This document shows, piece by piece, positions 53,220-63,100 of a stretch of 64,000 nucleotides of DNA (its first letter is position 1; every line of letters starts with the position of its first letter). The position numbers and the translations under genes were made by a program. Below the pieces are notes generated by a model. The model was given only the letters and a program-made list of their open reading frames with translations, had not been told where the DNA came from and did no database searches. The stretch is from Streptomyces geranii (GTDB taxonomy: Bacteria; Actinomycetota; Actinomycetes; Streptomycetales; Streptomycetaceae), in NCBI RefSeq assembly GCF_002954775.1, contig NZ_KZ672955.1:13418-77417 (forward strand), written 5' to 3'.

Positions 53220-54326
53220 TTACGTTCTGCCTGCCGTCCTCGGCGGCTCGTGGGCCCTTCGGGGCTGCCGGGTGGGTGGTTCCTCCGTGCCCGGGGGTAG
53301 GGCCGCGTCCGCCGTGTTCACCCGGGGGAGGGCGTACGGGTGGTGTTCGGTCAGCCAGCGGATCATGCCCTCGCGGATCTGGACCCGGACCTTCCAGACG
53401 TCGTCCGCGTCCTTCGCCGTCACCAGCGCGCGTACCTCGATGGTGCTCGGGGTGGCGTCCGTGACACACAGGTCGCAGGCGCGGCCGTCCCAGGCCGGGC
53501 AGTCGCGCAGCAGGTCACGGAGCTTCTCGCGCATCGCCTCCAGGGGCGCGGTGTGGTCGAGGTGCCAGTAGACGATGCCGGTCATCTGGGCGCCGCCCCG
53601 CGACCAGTTCTCGAAGGGCTTCGACGTGAAGTAGGACACCGGCATCGTGATCCGGCGCTCGTCCCAGGTGCGCACCGACAGGAACGTCAGCGTGATCTCG
53701 TCGACCGTGCCCCACTCGCCGTCCACCACAACCGTGTCGCCCATGCGCACCATGTCGCCGAAGGCGATCTGGAACCCCGCGAACATGTTGGCCAGCGTCG
53801 ACTGGGCCGCCACACCGGCGACGATGCCCAGCACCCCGGCCGAGGCCAGCAGCGAGGCACCGGCCGCGCGCATCGCCGGAAAGGTCAGCAGCATCGCTGC
53901 CACCGCCACGACACCCACGACCGCCGCGACCACCCGCTGGATCAGCGACACCTGCGTACGGACCCGGCGGACCCGGGCCGGGTCGCGGTGGGCGCGGGCG
54001 TAGCGCGAGTACGAGGTGTCCACGATCGCCACCGCGATACGCACGATCAGCCAGGCCGTCGCGCCGATCAGCACCAGCGTCAGGATCCGGCCGACGGCGA
54101 CCCGCTGCTCCCGCAGCAGATCGGCCTGGTCGTAGGAGCCTCTGAGCAGCGCCGCGCACAGGACGAGTTGATAGGGCACACGGCCCTGGCGCAGTAGGCC
54201 CCACAGGGGCGTCTCGGTCTGCCGTTCGTCCGCCTTCCGCAGCAAGCGGTCCGTGGCCCAGCCGATGAGCAGCGTGAGCACGACCGAGCCACCGACGACG
54301 ATCAGCGGGCGCAGTACGTTCTCCAT
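53220..54326 (-). CDS. MscS family mechanosensitive channel
   Basis: This 368-residue protein has about four membrane helices. The pore-lining helix and beta domain match MscS: GVAAQSTLANMFAGFQIAFGDMVRMGDTVVVDGEWGTVDEITLTFLSVRTWDERRITMPVSYF. The tail is Pro/Arg-rich and polar. It likely relieves turgor on osmotic downshock. ATG at 54326. It converges on the GNAT gene, leaving a 105-bp gap with a T-run but no clear hairpin. Confidence 0.92.
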   Translation of the reverse strand: MENVLRPLIVVGGSVVLTLLIGWATDRLLRKADERQTETPLWGLLRQGRVPYQLVLCAALLRGSYDQADLLREQRVAVGRILTLVLIGATAWLIVRIAVAIVDTSYSRYARAHRDPARVRRVRTQVSLIQRVVAAVVGVVAVAAMLLTFPAMRAAGASLLASAGVLGIVAGVAAQSTLANMFAGFQIAFGDMVRMGDTVVVDGEWGTVDEITLTFLSVRTWDERRITMPVSYFTSKPFENWSRGGAQMTGIVYWHLDHTAPLEAMREKLRDLLRDCPAWDGRACDLCVTDATPSTIEVRALVTAKDADDVWKVRVQIREGMIRWLTEHHPYALPRVNTADAALPPGTEEPPTRQPRRAHEPPRTAGRT

Positions 54327-54445
54327 GCCGGAGAACGTAACCGGAGATGGGGGGTCATGAACATGTGACTTCGTCGGCCGCCGTGCGGCCCGGTCGTTCC
54401 CGGGCGACTTGGGGCGTTGTCAGTGGTGGCTGGCACGATGTCCCC

Positions 54446-55015
54446 ATGAACGTCATGCTCTTCCACTCGACCTACGGTCTCCGCCCCGCCGTGCACGCCG
54501 CCGCGGACCGGCTGCGCGCGGCCGGACACGAGGTGTGGACCCCCGACCTGTTCGACGGGCACACCTTCGAGAGCGTCGAGGAGGGCCGCAACCACAAGGA
54601 CGCCATAGGCAAGGACGAGCTGCTCAAGCGGGCCATCCTGGCCGCCGCGCCCTACTCGGGGCGGGGACTGGTGTACGCCGGGTTCTCCCTCGGCGCCGCG
54701 ACCGCGCAGACGCTCGCGCTCGGCGACGAGAAGGCACGCGGGCTGTTGCTGCTGCACGGCACGTCGGACATCGCCGAGACCGCGTCGGTGGACGAACTGC
54801 CGGTCCAGCTGCACGTGGCCGAGCCGGACGCCTTCGAGCCCGACGACTGGCTGAGTTCCTGGTATCTCCAGATGGGCAAGGCGGGCGCCGACGTGGAGAT
54901 CTACCGGTACCGCGGGGCCGGTCACCTCTACACCGACCCCGGCCTGCCGGACTACGACGAGGAGGCGGCCGAGGCCACCTGGCGGGTGGCCCTCGGCTTC
55001 CTCGACAGCCTGTAG
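54446..55015 (+). CDS. Dienelactone hydrolase family protein
   Basis: This 189-residue alpha/beta hydrolase has the nucleophile elbow YAGFSLGAATAQTL, with Ser where true dienelactone hydrolases use Cys, an Asp in the second half and the histidine in GAGHLY. The substrate is unknown. ATG at 54446 has no good ribosome site; CACGAT about 7 nt upstream suggests a leaderless start. Divergent from the MscS gene. Confidence 0.87.
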   Translation: MNVMLFHSTYGLRPAVHAAADRLRAAGHEVWTPDLFDGHTFESVEEGRNHKDAIGKDELLKRAILAAAPYSGRGLVYAGFSLGAATAQTLALGDEKARGLLLLHGTSDIAETASVDELPVQLHVAEPDAFEPDDWLSSWYLQMGKAGADVEIYRYRGAGHLYTDPGLPDYDEEAAEATWRVALGFLDSL

Positions 55016-55040
55016 GGGCCGGTAAGGGCCCGTGGGGCGG

Positions 55041-56714
55041 CTAGACCGGGTCGTACGTCCGTTGCACCTTCTGCGTGCCGCTGGGGGTGCGGTATGAGCG
55101 CCACCAGGTCGAGGTCGCGTTCGCCTTCGTGCGGTCGGACAGCACGTAGTAGTCCATCTGCGCCCGGTCGGCCGTGATGTCCAGTACGCCGTAGCCGTGG
55201 CGGTCGGTGTCGACCCACTGGACGTGCCGGTTGGCCGCGCGGATGATCGGCGCGGCGAGCGCGGTCACGGTGCCCTCGGGGACCTTGAGGAGGTCGTCGA
55301 GGTTGTCGGAGGTGACCGACGTGACCACGAACTCCGTGGCGGCGGAGGCGGACAGCGGATAGGTGCCGGCGTCCACGGGCACGTCGTTGGCCCAGGCCAT
55401 GTGGATGTCGCCGGTCAGGAAGACGGTGTTGCGGATCGCGTTCGAGCGCAGGTGGGCGAGGAGTTCACGGCGGTCGTCCGTGTAGCCGTCCCACTGGTCG
55501 GTGTTGAGGGCGAGGCCCTCCTTGGGCAGGCCGAGCAGCTCGGCGAGCGGTTTCAGGAGGTCGGCGGTGAGGGAGCCGATGGCGAACGGCGAGATCATCA
55601 CCGAGTTCCCGACCAGCCGCCAGGTGGTGTCGCTCGCCTTCAGTCCCGCCTTCAGCCAGTCCAGCTGGGCCCGGCCGGTGATCGTACGCTCCGGGTCGTC
55701 GACCGAGCCGTTGCCCACGGCCACCTGCTGGGAGCGGAAGGAGCGCAGGTCGAGGAGGGAGAGGTCGGCGAGCTTGCCGAAGCGGAGGCGGCGGTAGGTC
55801 GTGCCGGTGATCGCCGGGCGGACCGGCATCCACTCGAAGTACGCCTGCTTCGCGACGGCCTGCCGGGCCGTCCAGGTGCCCTCCGTGCCCTCGGTGTGGT
55901 TCTCGGCGCCGCCCGACCAGGCGTCGTTGGCGAACTCGTGGTCGTCCCAGATCGCGACGACCGGGGCCGCCGCGTGCAGGGCCTGGAGGTCGGCGTCGGT
56001 CTTGTAACGGCCGTGCCGTTCGCGGTAGTCGGCGAGGGTGATGATCTCGTGCGTGGGGGCGTGCGGGCGTACGACGGTGTCGCGGGTGCCGTACTCGCCG
56101 GTGCCGTACTCGTAGATGTAGTCGCCCAGGTGCAGCCAGGCGTCCAGGTCGCCGCGCGCCGCGAGATGGCGGTACGAGGAGAAGTAGCCGGCCTCCCAGT
56201 TGGCGCAGGAGACCACGCCGAAGCGGAGGCCCGCCACGGCCGCGTCCGCCGCGGGCGCCGTGCGGGTGCGGGCGGCGGGGGAGTCCGTGCCGCCCGCCGA
56301 GAAGCGGAACCAGTAGTCGGTGGCGGGCGCGAGGCCCCGGATGTCCGCCTTGACGGTGTGGTCGGTGCCGGCCGTGGCGGTGGTCGAGCCCTTGGACACG
56401 ATGTTCGTGAACGCCTTGTCGAGGGCGACGCTCCAGCTCACCTCCGTGTCGGGACCGAGCCCGGAACCGGGGGTCGCCTCGGCGGTGGGCGTCACCCGCG
56501 TCCACAGCAGGACGCCGTCCGGCAGCGGATCGCCGGAGGCGACGCCGTGCAGGAAGGCGGGGGCCTCGGCGGCGGCGCCGGCGGGCTGCGCGGCGGCCAG
56601 TGGGCCGACCAGTACGGCGGTGGCCGCGGCGGCCTTGACGACCGTACGACGGCGTGGGGCGAGGGAGTTGACCCGGGCGCCCGTGGACTCGGAGGAACTT
56701 CTTCGGCTCGTCAC
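55041..56714 (-). CDS. Tat-exported PhoD-like alkaline phosphatase
   Basis: This 557-residue protein has a twin-arginine signal peptide ([29 protein letters not shown], residues about 21-49), an N-terminal Fn3-like domain and the PhoD metallophosphoesterase core. Metal-ligand blocks appear as [33 protein letters not shown] and [10 protein letters not shown]. It would be secreted folded and hydrolyse phosphodiesters or monoesters outside the cell. The start is GTG at 56714 with a palindrome over the promoter. No clear PHO box repeat is visible. Confidence 0.9.
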   Translation of the reverse strand: MTSRRSSSESTGARVNSLAPRRRTVVKAAAATAVLVGPLAAAQPAGAAAEAPAFLHGVASGDPLPDGVLLWTRVTPTAEATPGSGLGPDTEVSWSVALDKAFTNIVSKGSTTATAGTDHTVKADIRGLAPATDYWFRFSAGGTDSPAARTRTAPAADAAVAGLRFGVVSCANWEAGYFSSYRHLAARGDLDAWLHLGDYIYEYGTGEYGTRDTVVRPHAPTHEIITLADYRERHGRYKTDADLQALHAAAPVVAIWDDHEFANDAWSGGAENHTEGTEGTWTARQAVAKQAYFEWMPVRPAITGTTYRRLRFGKLADLSLLDLRSFRSQQVAVGNGSVDDPERTITGRAQLDWLKAGLKASDTTWRLVGNSVMISPFAIGSLTADLLKPLAELLGLPKEGLALNTDQWDGYTDDRRELLAHLRSNAIRNTVFLTGDIHMAWANDVPVDAGTYPLSASAATEFVVTSVTSDNLDDLLKVPEGTVTALAAPIIRAANRHVQWVDTDRHGYGVLDITADRAQMDYYVLSDRTKANATSTWWRSYRTPSGTQKVQRTYDPV

Positions 56715-56722
56715 GGGCGCTG

Positions 56723-56738
56723 AGATTACTGATCAGTA
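56723..56738 (-). promoter_or_regulatory. phoD-like promoter -10 box overlapped by a palindrome
   Basis: TAATCT on the minus strand (plus 56723-56728) lies 8 nt before the GTG. The 12-bp palindrome TACTGATCAGTA (56727-56738) overlaps it, so a bound protein could block the promoter. The transcript is near-leaderless. Confidence 0.45.
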
Positions 56739-56746
56739 GGGCAGTG

Positions 56747-56778
56747 GAGCGGGCGAAACGGCAAAAGTTCGCCCGCTC
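56747..56778 (-). terminator. Terminator downstream of the DsbA-like gene
   Basis: Arms GAGCGGGCGAA (56747-56757) and TTCGCCCGCTC (56768-56778) form an 11-bp perfect stem with a 10-nt loop, past the stop codon of the DsbA-like gene on the minus strand. Confidence 0.7.
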
Positions 56779-56851
56779 TTCGGCTGATCGTCCACCGGGG
56801 CCGGGCGGCGGACCGTACGGCAGCCGCTCCGCCCGCCCCGGAACCCGCTGC

Positions 56852-57700
56852 TCAGGCCTTCAGCGCCGCCGTGATCGCCGTGGTGAAGTCGGCGACCGTC
56901 ATGGGCGCGTTCTCGCTGTTCGGGGCCGTGAGCTTCTTGCCGTCCATCACCAGGCTCGGCGTGCCGTTCACGCCGTCCTTGTTGGTGTTGAACGTCTGGG
57001 ACATCGCCAGCGCCCAGGCGTCGTACTTGCCGTCCTTCACGGCGGCCTGGAACGCCTTGTTGTTCTTCAGCGCGGGGATCGTGTCCGCCACCTTGATCAG
57101 GTAGTCGTCGCTCTTGAACTTGTCGTCGCTCTCGTCGGGGTGGTACTTCGTCGAGTAGAGCGCGGTCTTGTACTCCAGGAACGCCTCCGGGCTCACGTTC
57201 AGCGCGGCGCCCATGGCGCTCATCGCGTTCTTGGAGCCCTCGCCGCGCGAACCGATCTCGATCTTGCCGTCGCTGTCGGTGTCGCCGTCGAGGAAGGTGC
57301 CGCCGATGTACTGGATCTTGAACTTGCCCGCGTCGAAGTCCGCCTTGAGGGTCGGGCCGACCGTCTCCTCGAACTGGGCGCAGATCGGGCAGCGCGGGTC
57401 CTCGTACAGCTTGAGGGTCTTCTTCGCGGTGCTCTTGCCCAGGATCACCGTCGTGCCGTTCGTGCCCGTGGTGTTGGCCGGGGCGACGACCTTCGCGTCC
57501 TTCGCCTCGTCCCAGTAGCCCGGCTTGTTGCCCTGGACGACCGCGTAGCCGATGCCGCCGGCTATCGCGAGGACGCCGACGACGGCGCCGGCCACGACGA
57601 GCTGCCGCCTGACCTTGGCGCGCTTGGCCTGGCGCTCGCGCTCCTCGCGCAGCCGCTCACGTGCCGCGTTCTTGGAGGCCTGACTGTTCCGCTTGCTCAT
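56852..57700 (-). CDS. Membrane-anchored DsbA-like thioredoxin protein
   Basis: This 282-residue protein has a basic coiled cytoplasmic segment (1-32), one membrane helix (about 34-56) and an extracellular thioredoxin-4/DsbA domain with the CPIC motif in EDPRCPICAQFEE. A cis-Pro segment lies in NGTPSLVMDG. It probably forms or exchanges disulfides in exported proteins. ATG at 57700 follows GGAGAA. The membrane protein gene 57784-58467 lies 83 bp upstream on the same strand. Confidence 0.92.
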   Translation of the reverse strand: MSKRNSQASKNAARERLREERERQAKRAKVRRQLVVAGAVVGVLAIAGGIGYAVVQGNKPGYWDEAKDAKVVAPANTTGTNGTTVILGKSTAKKTLKLYEDPRCPICAQFEETVGPTLKADFDAGKFKIQYIGGTFLDGDTDSDGKIEIGSRGEGSKNAMSAMGAALNVSPEAFLEYKTALYSTKYHPDESDDKFKSDDYLIKVADTIPALKNNKAFQAAVKDGKYDAWALAMSQTFNTNKDGVNGTPSLVMDGKKLTAPNSENAPMTVADFTTAITAALKA

Positions 57701-57783
57701 GCTGGTGTTCTCCCTGGGGAACGCGTACGCGCGACAGGTGGGCGTCGTACGCGGATACGAATATGAGGACTCGTGCGAGGACT

Positions 57784-58467
57784 TCAGGCGGAGGCGAACG
57801 GCCTCGGCGGTCCTCGGAGTCCCAGGGAGTGCACGAGCAGACGCGTGCGGGGGGCGGCCACGCGCTGGGCCGGTCGCGGCAGCCTGCGGACCGCCGGGAC
57901 GGTCCGGACGGCCACCGCGGCGACGGCCAGCAGCAGGGGGCGGAAGGTGGAGGCGGCGAGCGCGTCGAGGAGCTGGGCCAGGGCCCGCTCGCCCCGGCGC
58001 AGCCAGGCCGCGGCCAGCAGGCCGACGCCGACGTGCGCGGCCAGCAGCAGCCAGGCCGTCGACGGGCTCGCGTGGGCGAGCAGCGCCGAGACCCGGTCGG
58101 TGTCGGCCACCCGGGCCAGCGGGGTGCCGACGTTGTCGCCGGCGCACAGCACGTCGAAGCCGACCGAGCGCAGCGGGCCGGCGACCGGGCCGCCCGCCCG
58201 GCCGTAACACACCGTCTGGCCGGTGGTGAAGACCGTGTCGGCGGCCAGCTCCAGCGGGATCAGCAGGGCGGCGATCCGGCCGAAGCCGCGCTCCCGGCCG
58301 GCCAGCAGGTACGCGACGACGAAGACGGCGGCGGCGATCACGGCCACCGTCCCCATCGGCAGCGGGACCCGGGACAGCAGCACGTGCGACGCGCTGCTGA
58401 GCGTCACGACGAGTGCCGTGAACAGTGCCGCGCGTACGGCTCTGAGGTGGGTCCCGGATATGGCCAT
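57784..58467 (-). CDS. Conserved integral membrane protein, unknown function
   Basis: This 227-residue protein has about five hydrophobic segments (14-32, 37-56, 63-75, 130-160 and 185-205), two cysteines in an outer loop (TGQTVCYGR and DVLCAGDN), and an Arg-rich tail. I do not recognise a named family. Its place upstream of a DsbA-like gene and the loop cysteines allow a redox or copper role, as inference only. ATG at 58467 is chosen; the frame runs further upstream without hydrophobic pattern or homology. Confidence 0.7.
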   Translation of the reverse strand: MAISGTHLRAVRAALFTALVVTLSSASHVLLSRVPLPMGTVAVIAAAVFVVAYLLAGRERGFGRIAALLIPLELAADTVFTTGQTVCYGRAGGPVAGPLRSVGFDVLCAGDNVGTPLARVADTDRVSALLAHASPSTAWLLLAAHVGVGLLAAAWLRRGERALAQLLDALAASTFRPLLLAVAAVAVRTVPAVRRLPRPAQRVAAPRTRLLVHSLGLRGPPRPFASA

Positions 58468-58498
58468 GGCGGGGGCAGTCTGACACGGACTCCCGTAA

Positions 58499-58559
58499 GA
58501 GGCCCCTAAAAGGTCCCTGTGAGGTCGTGCACGCTCCACAGGGGGCAGGAAGGGGCCTC
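58499..58559 (-). terminator. Bipartite hairpin downstream of the DUF2252 gene
   Basis: Outer arms GAGGCCCCT (58499-58507) and AGGGGCCTC (58551-58559) and inner arms CCCTGTG (58515-58521) and CACAGGG (58537-58543) stack into one long stem-loop, 12 bp past the DUF2252 stop. Confidence 0.65.
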
Positions 58560-58570
58560 CGGGGGCCGGG

Positions 58571-59896
58571 CTAGAGGCCCGGGATCCGGCCGTTGCGGAA
58601 CAGGTCCACGAAGATCTGGTGGTCGGTACGCGCGCGTGCGCCGTACTCGTGGGCGAAGTCCACCAGGACGTCCGCGAAGCCCGCCTCGTCGGCCGCGATG
58701 GCCGCGTCGATGGCCCGCTCCGTGGAGAACGGCACCAGGGACTCGCCGGACTGGTCGTCCGCCGCCGCGTGCATCGTGGCCGTCGCCCGGCCCAGGTCGG
58801 CGACCACGGCCGCGATCTCCTCGGTGTCGTCGATGTCACCCCAGTCCAGGTCCACGGCGTACGGCGACACCTCGGCGACCAGCTGTCCCCGGCCGTCCAG
58901 CTCGGTCCAGCCCAGCCACGGGTCGGCGTGGTCCTGGAGGGCGCGCTGCGAGATCACCGTGCGGTGGCCCTCGTGCTGGAAGTAGCCACGGATCGCCTGG
59001 TCGGTGATGTGCCGGGAGACGGCCGGGGTCTGGGCCTGCTTGATGTAGATCACCACATCGTTCTCCAGGGCGTCCGTCGCGCCCTCCAGCAGGATGTTGT
59101 ACGAGGGCAGCCCGGCCGAGCCGATACCGATGCCGCGCCTGCCGACGACGTCCTTGACCCGGTACGAGTCCGGGCGGGTCAGGGACGACTCCGGGAGCGT
59201 CTCCAGGTAGCCGTCGAAGGCCGCCAGCACCTTGTAACGCGTGGCCGCGTCCAGCTCGATGGAGCCGCCGCCCGGCGCGAAGCGGCGCTCGAAGTCACGG
59301 ATCTCCGTCATCGAGTCGAGCAGCCCGAACCGGGTCAGCGAGCGCGCGTCGCGCAGCGCGTCCAGCAGCGGTCCCTCGGCGGTGTCCAGCGTGAACGGCG
59401 GCACCTCGTCGCTCTTCGCTCCGGTCGCCAGGGCGTGGATCCGCTCGCGGTACGCGCCCGCGTAGGTCCGCACGAGGTGGCTGATCTGCTCGTCGGAGAG
59501 GGCCTTCGCGTACCCGATGAGGGCCAGGGAGGCGGCGAGGCGCTTGAGGTCCCAGGTGAAGGGGCCGACGTACGCCTCGTCGAAGTCGTTGACGTTGAAG
59601 ATCAGCCGGCCCTGGGAGTCCATGTACGTGCCGAAGTTCTCCGCGTGCAGGTCGCCGTGGATCCACACGCGCGCGGTGCGGTCGTCCAGGTAAGGACCGC
59701 CCCGCTTCTCTTCGTCCAGGTCGTGGTAGAAGAGCGCAGCCGTGCCCCGGTAGAACGCGAACGCCGAAGCCGCCATCTTGCGGAACTTCACCCGGAACGC
59801 GGCCGGGTCGGCGGCCAGGAGCTCGCCGAAGGCGGTGTCGAAGACGGCGAGGATCTCCTCGCCGCGGTGCTCGGCGCTGAGCTGCGGGACCGACAT
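58571..59896 (-). CDS. DUF2252 family protein (kinase-like phosphotransferase fold)
   Basis: This 441-residue protein matches DUF2252. The blocks WIHGDLHAENFGTY and NVNDFDEAYVGPFTWDLKRL resemble the catalytic HGDxxxxN and metal-binding DFD of aminoglycoside-type phosphotransferases, so an ATP-dependent small-molecule kinase role is plausible but unproven. ATG at 59896 follows GGAGG; the frame to 60130 upstream is low in homology. Divergent from dnaE with a 237-bp gap that carries both promoters. Confidence 0.85.
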   Translation of the reverse strand: MSVPQLSAEHRGEEILAVFDTAFGELLAADPAAFRVKFRKMAASAFAFYRGTAALFYHDLDEEKRGGPYLDDRTARVWIHGDLHAENFGTYMDSQGRLIFNVNDFDEAYVGPFTWDLKRLAASLALIGYAKALSDEQISHLVRTYAGAYRERIHALATGAKSDEVPPFTLDTAEGPLLDALRDARSLTRFGLLDSMTEIRDFERRFAPGGGSIELDAATRYKVLAAFDGYLETLPESSLTRPDSYRVKDVVGRRGIGIGSAGLPSYNILLEGATDALENDVVIYIKQAQTPAVSRHITDQAIRGYFQHEGHRTVISQRALQDHADPWLGWTELDGRGQLVAEVSPYAVDLDWGDIDDTEEIAAVVADLGRATATMHAAADDQSGESLVPFSTERAIDAAIAADEAGFADVLVDFAHEYGARARTDHQIFVDLFRNGRIPGL

Positions 59897-60133
59897 CGCT
59901 TGGTGCCTCCTGGTGCAGGTGGTGCATGACGAATGGGGCCGGGCTGGCCGCCCGGCGGGACGGACGACTCCGTGCCCCCTCCAACGTTCGAAGGTACGCC
60001 GGAGTGCCCGCGACCCACCCACGAAGGTACGGGGGAGAGGCCTCCCGCTGTCAGTGCCGAGGCTTAGACTTCGTCGCTGTCCCCCCAGACTGCCCGCAGC
60101 CTGTCGCCGAGCGTTTTCCATGGAGGCCACGCC

Positions 60134-63100
60134 GTGTCAAAGCCGCCGTTCACGCACCTGCACGTCCACACCCAGTACTCGCTGCTGGACGGTGCCGCGC
60201 GGCTCAAGGACATGTTCGAGGCGTGCAACGAGATGGGCATGACCCACATCGCCATGTCCGACCACGGCAACCTCCACGGGGCGTACGACTTCTTCCACAC
60301 CGCCAAGAAGGCGGGGGTCACGCCGATCATCGGCATCGAGGCGTATGTGGCGCCCGAGTCGCGGCGCAACAAGCGGAAGATCCAGTGGGGCCAGCCGCAC
60401 CAGAAGCGCGACGACGTGTCCGGTTCCGGCGGTTACACCCACAAGACGATCTGGGCGGCCAACGCGACGGGCCTGCACAACCTCTTCCGGCTGTCCTCGG
60501 ACGCGTACGCGGAGGGCTGGCTGCAGAAGTGGCCCCGCATGGACAAGGAGACCATCTCCCAGTGGTCCGAGGGGCTCATCGCCTCCACCGGCTGCCCCTC
60601 GGGAGAGCTCCAGACCCGACTGCGCCTCGGCCAGAAGGAGGAGGCGCTCAAGGCCGCCGCCGAGTACCAGGACATCTTCGGCAAGGACCGCTACTTCCTG
60701 GAACTTATGGACCACGGCATCGAGATCGAGAGCCGGGTCCGTGACGGCCTCCTGGAGATCGGCAAGAAACTCGGCATCCCGCCCCTGGTGACGAACGACT
60801 CGCACTACACGTACGCGCACGAGTCGACCGCGCACGACGCCCTGCTGTGCATCCAGACCGGCAAGAACATCTCCGACCCGGACCGCTTCAAGTTCGACGG
60901 CACCGGCTACTACCTGAAGTCCACCGACGAGATGTACGCCATCGACTCCTCGGACGCCTGGCAGGAGGGCTGCGCCAACACCCTCCTGGTCGCCGAACAG
61001 ATCGACACCTCCGGCATGTTCGAGGCCAAGAACCTCATGCCGAAGTTCGACATCCCGGACGGCTTCACCGAGGTCACCTGGTTCCAGGAGGAGGTCCGGC
61101 TCGGGATGAACCGCCGTTTCAACGGCAACGTCCCCGACGACCGCCAGAAGCAGGCCGAGTACGAGATGGACGTCATCATCCAGATGGGGTTCCCGGGGTA
61201 CTTCCTCGTCGTCGCCGACTTCATCATGTGGGCCAAGAAGCAGGGCATCGCGGTCGGCCCCGGCCGTGGCTCCGCCGCCGGTTCGATCGTCGCGTACGCC
61301 ATGGGGATCACCGACCTCGACCCGATCCCGCACGGCCTGATCTTCGAGCGGTTCCTCAACCCCGAGCGTGTTTCCATGCCCGACGTCGACATCGACTTCG
61401 ACGAACGTCGGCGCGTCGAGGTCATCAGGTACGTGACGGAGAAGTACGGCGCCGACAAGGTCGCCATGATCGGCACCTACGGCAAGATCAAGGCGAAGAA
61501 CGCCATCAAGGACTCCGCGCGCGTGCTGGGTTATCCGTACGCGATGGGCGACCGCCTCACCAAGGCCATGCCCGCGGACGTCCTCGGCAAGGGCATCGAC
61601 CTCAACGGCATCACCGACCCCTCGCACCCGCGCTACAGCGAGGCCGGCGAGATCCGGTCGATGTACGAGAACGAGCCCGACGTGAAGAAGGTCATCGACA
61701 CCGCCAAGGGCGTCGAGGGCCTGGTCCGGCAGATGGGCGTGCACGCGGCCGGCGTCATCATGTCCAGCGAGCCCATCGTCGACCACGCGCCGATCTGGGT
61801 GCGGCACACCGACGGTGTGACCATCACACAGTGGGACTACCCGCAGTGCGAGTCGCTCGGCCTGCTCAAGATGGACTTCCTGGGCCTGCGCAACCTCACG
61901 ATCATGGACGACGCCGTCAAGATGGTGAAGGCCAACAAGGGGATCGACCTCGACCTCCTCGCCCTCCCGCTCGACGACCCGGCCACCTTCGAACTGCTCC
62001 AGCGCGGCGACACCCTGGGCGTCTTCCAGTTCGACGGCGGACCCATGCGCTCCCTGCTGCGCCTGATGAAGCCCGACAACTTCGAGGACATCTCCGCCGT
62101 CTCCGCGCTCTACCGTCCCGGCCCGATGGGCATGGACTCGCACACCAACTACGCCCTGCGCAAGAACAAGCTCCAGGAGATCACCCCGATCCACAAGGAG
62201 CTGGAGGCGCCTCTGGAGGAGGTCCTCGCGGTCACCTACGGGCTGATCGTCTATCAGGAGCAGGTGCAGAAGGCCGCCCAGATCATCGCCGGTTACTCCC
62301 TCGGCGAGGCCGACATCCTGCGCCGCGTGATGGGCAAGAAGAAGCCCGACGAACTGGCCAAGAACTTCACCATCTTCCAGGCCGGCGCCAAGAAGAACGG
62401 CTACAGCGACGAGGCGATCCAGGGCCTGTGGGACGTCCTGGTCCCCTTCGCGGGCTACGCCTTCAACAAGGCCCACTCGGCCGCGTACGGACTGGTCTCC
62501 TACTGGACCGCCTACCTCAAGGCCAACTTCCCGGCCGAATACATGGCCGGACTGCTCACCTCGGTCAAGGACGACAAGGACAAGTCCGCGATCTATCTCA
62601 ACGAGTGCCGGCGCATGAAGATCAAGGTGCTCCCGCCCAACGTCAACGAGTCGGTGCACAACTTCGCCGCGCAGGGCGACGACGTGATCCTCTTCGGCCT
62701 CGAAGCGGTGCGCAACGTCGGTACGAACGTGGTCGAGTCGATCATCAGGAGCCGTAACGCCAAGGGGAAGTACGGCTCCTTCCCCGACTACCTCGACAAG
62801 GTCGAGGCGGTCGCGTGCAACAAGCGGACCACGGAATCGCTGATCAAGGCCGGCGCCTTCGACACCATGGGGCACACCCGCAAGGGCCTCACCGCGCACT
62901 TCGACACGATGATCGACAACGTGGTCGCGGTGAAGCGGAAGGAGGCCGAGGGCCAGTTCGACCTCTTCGGGGGCGGCGAGGAGAGCAGCGAGCCCGGCTT
63001 CGGGCTCGACGTGGAGTTCACCACCGACGAGTGGGAGAAGGGCTATCTGCTCGCCCAGGAGCGGGAGATGCTCGGTCTGTACGTCTCCGACCACCCCCTC

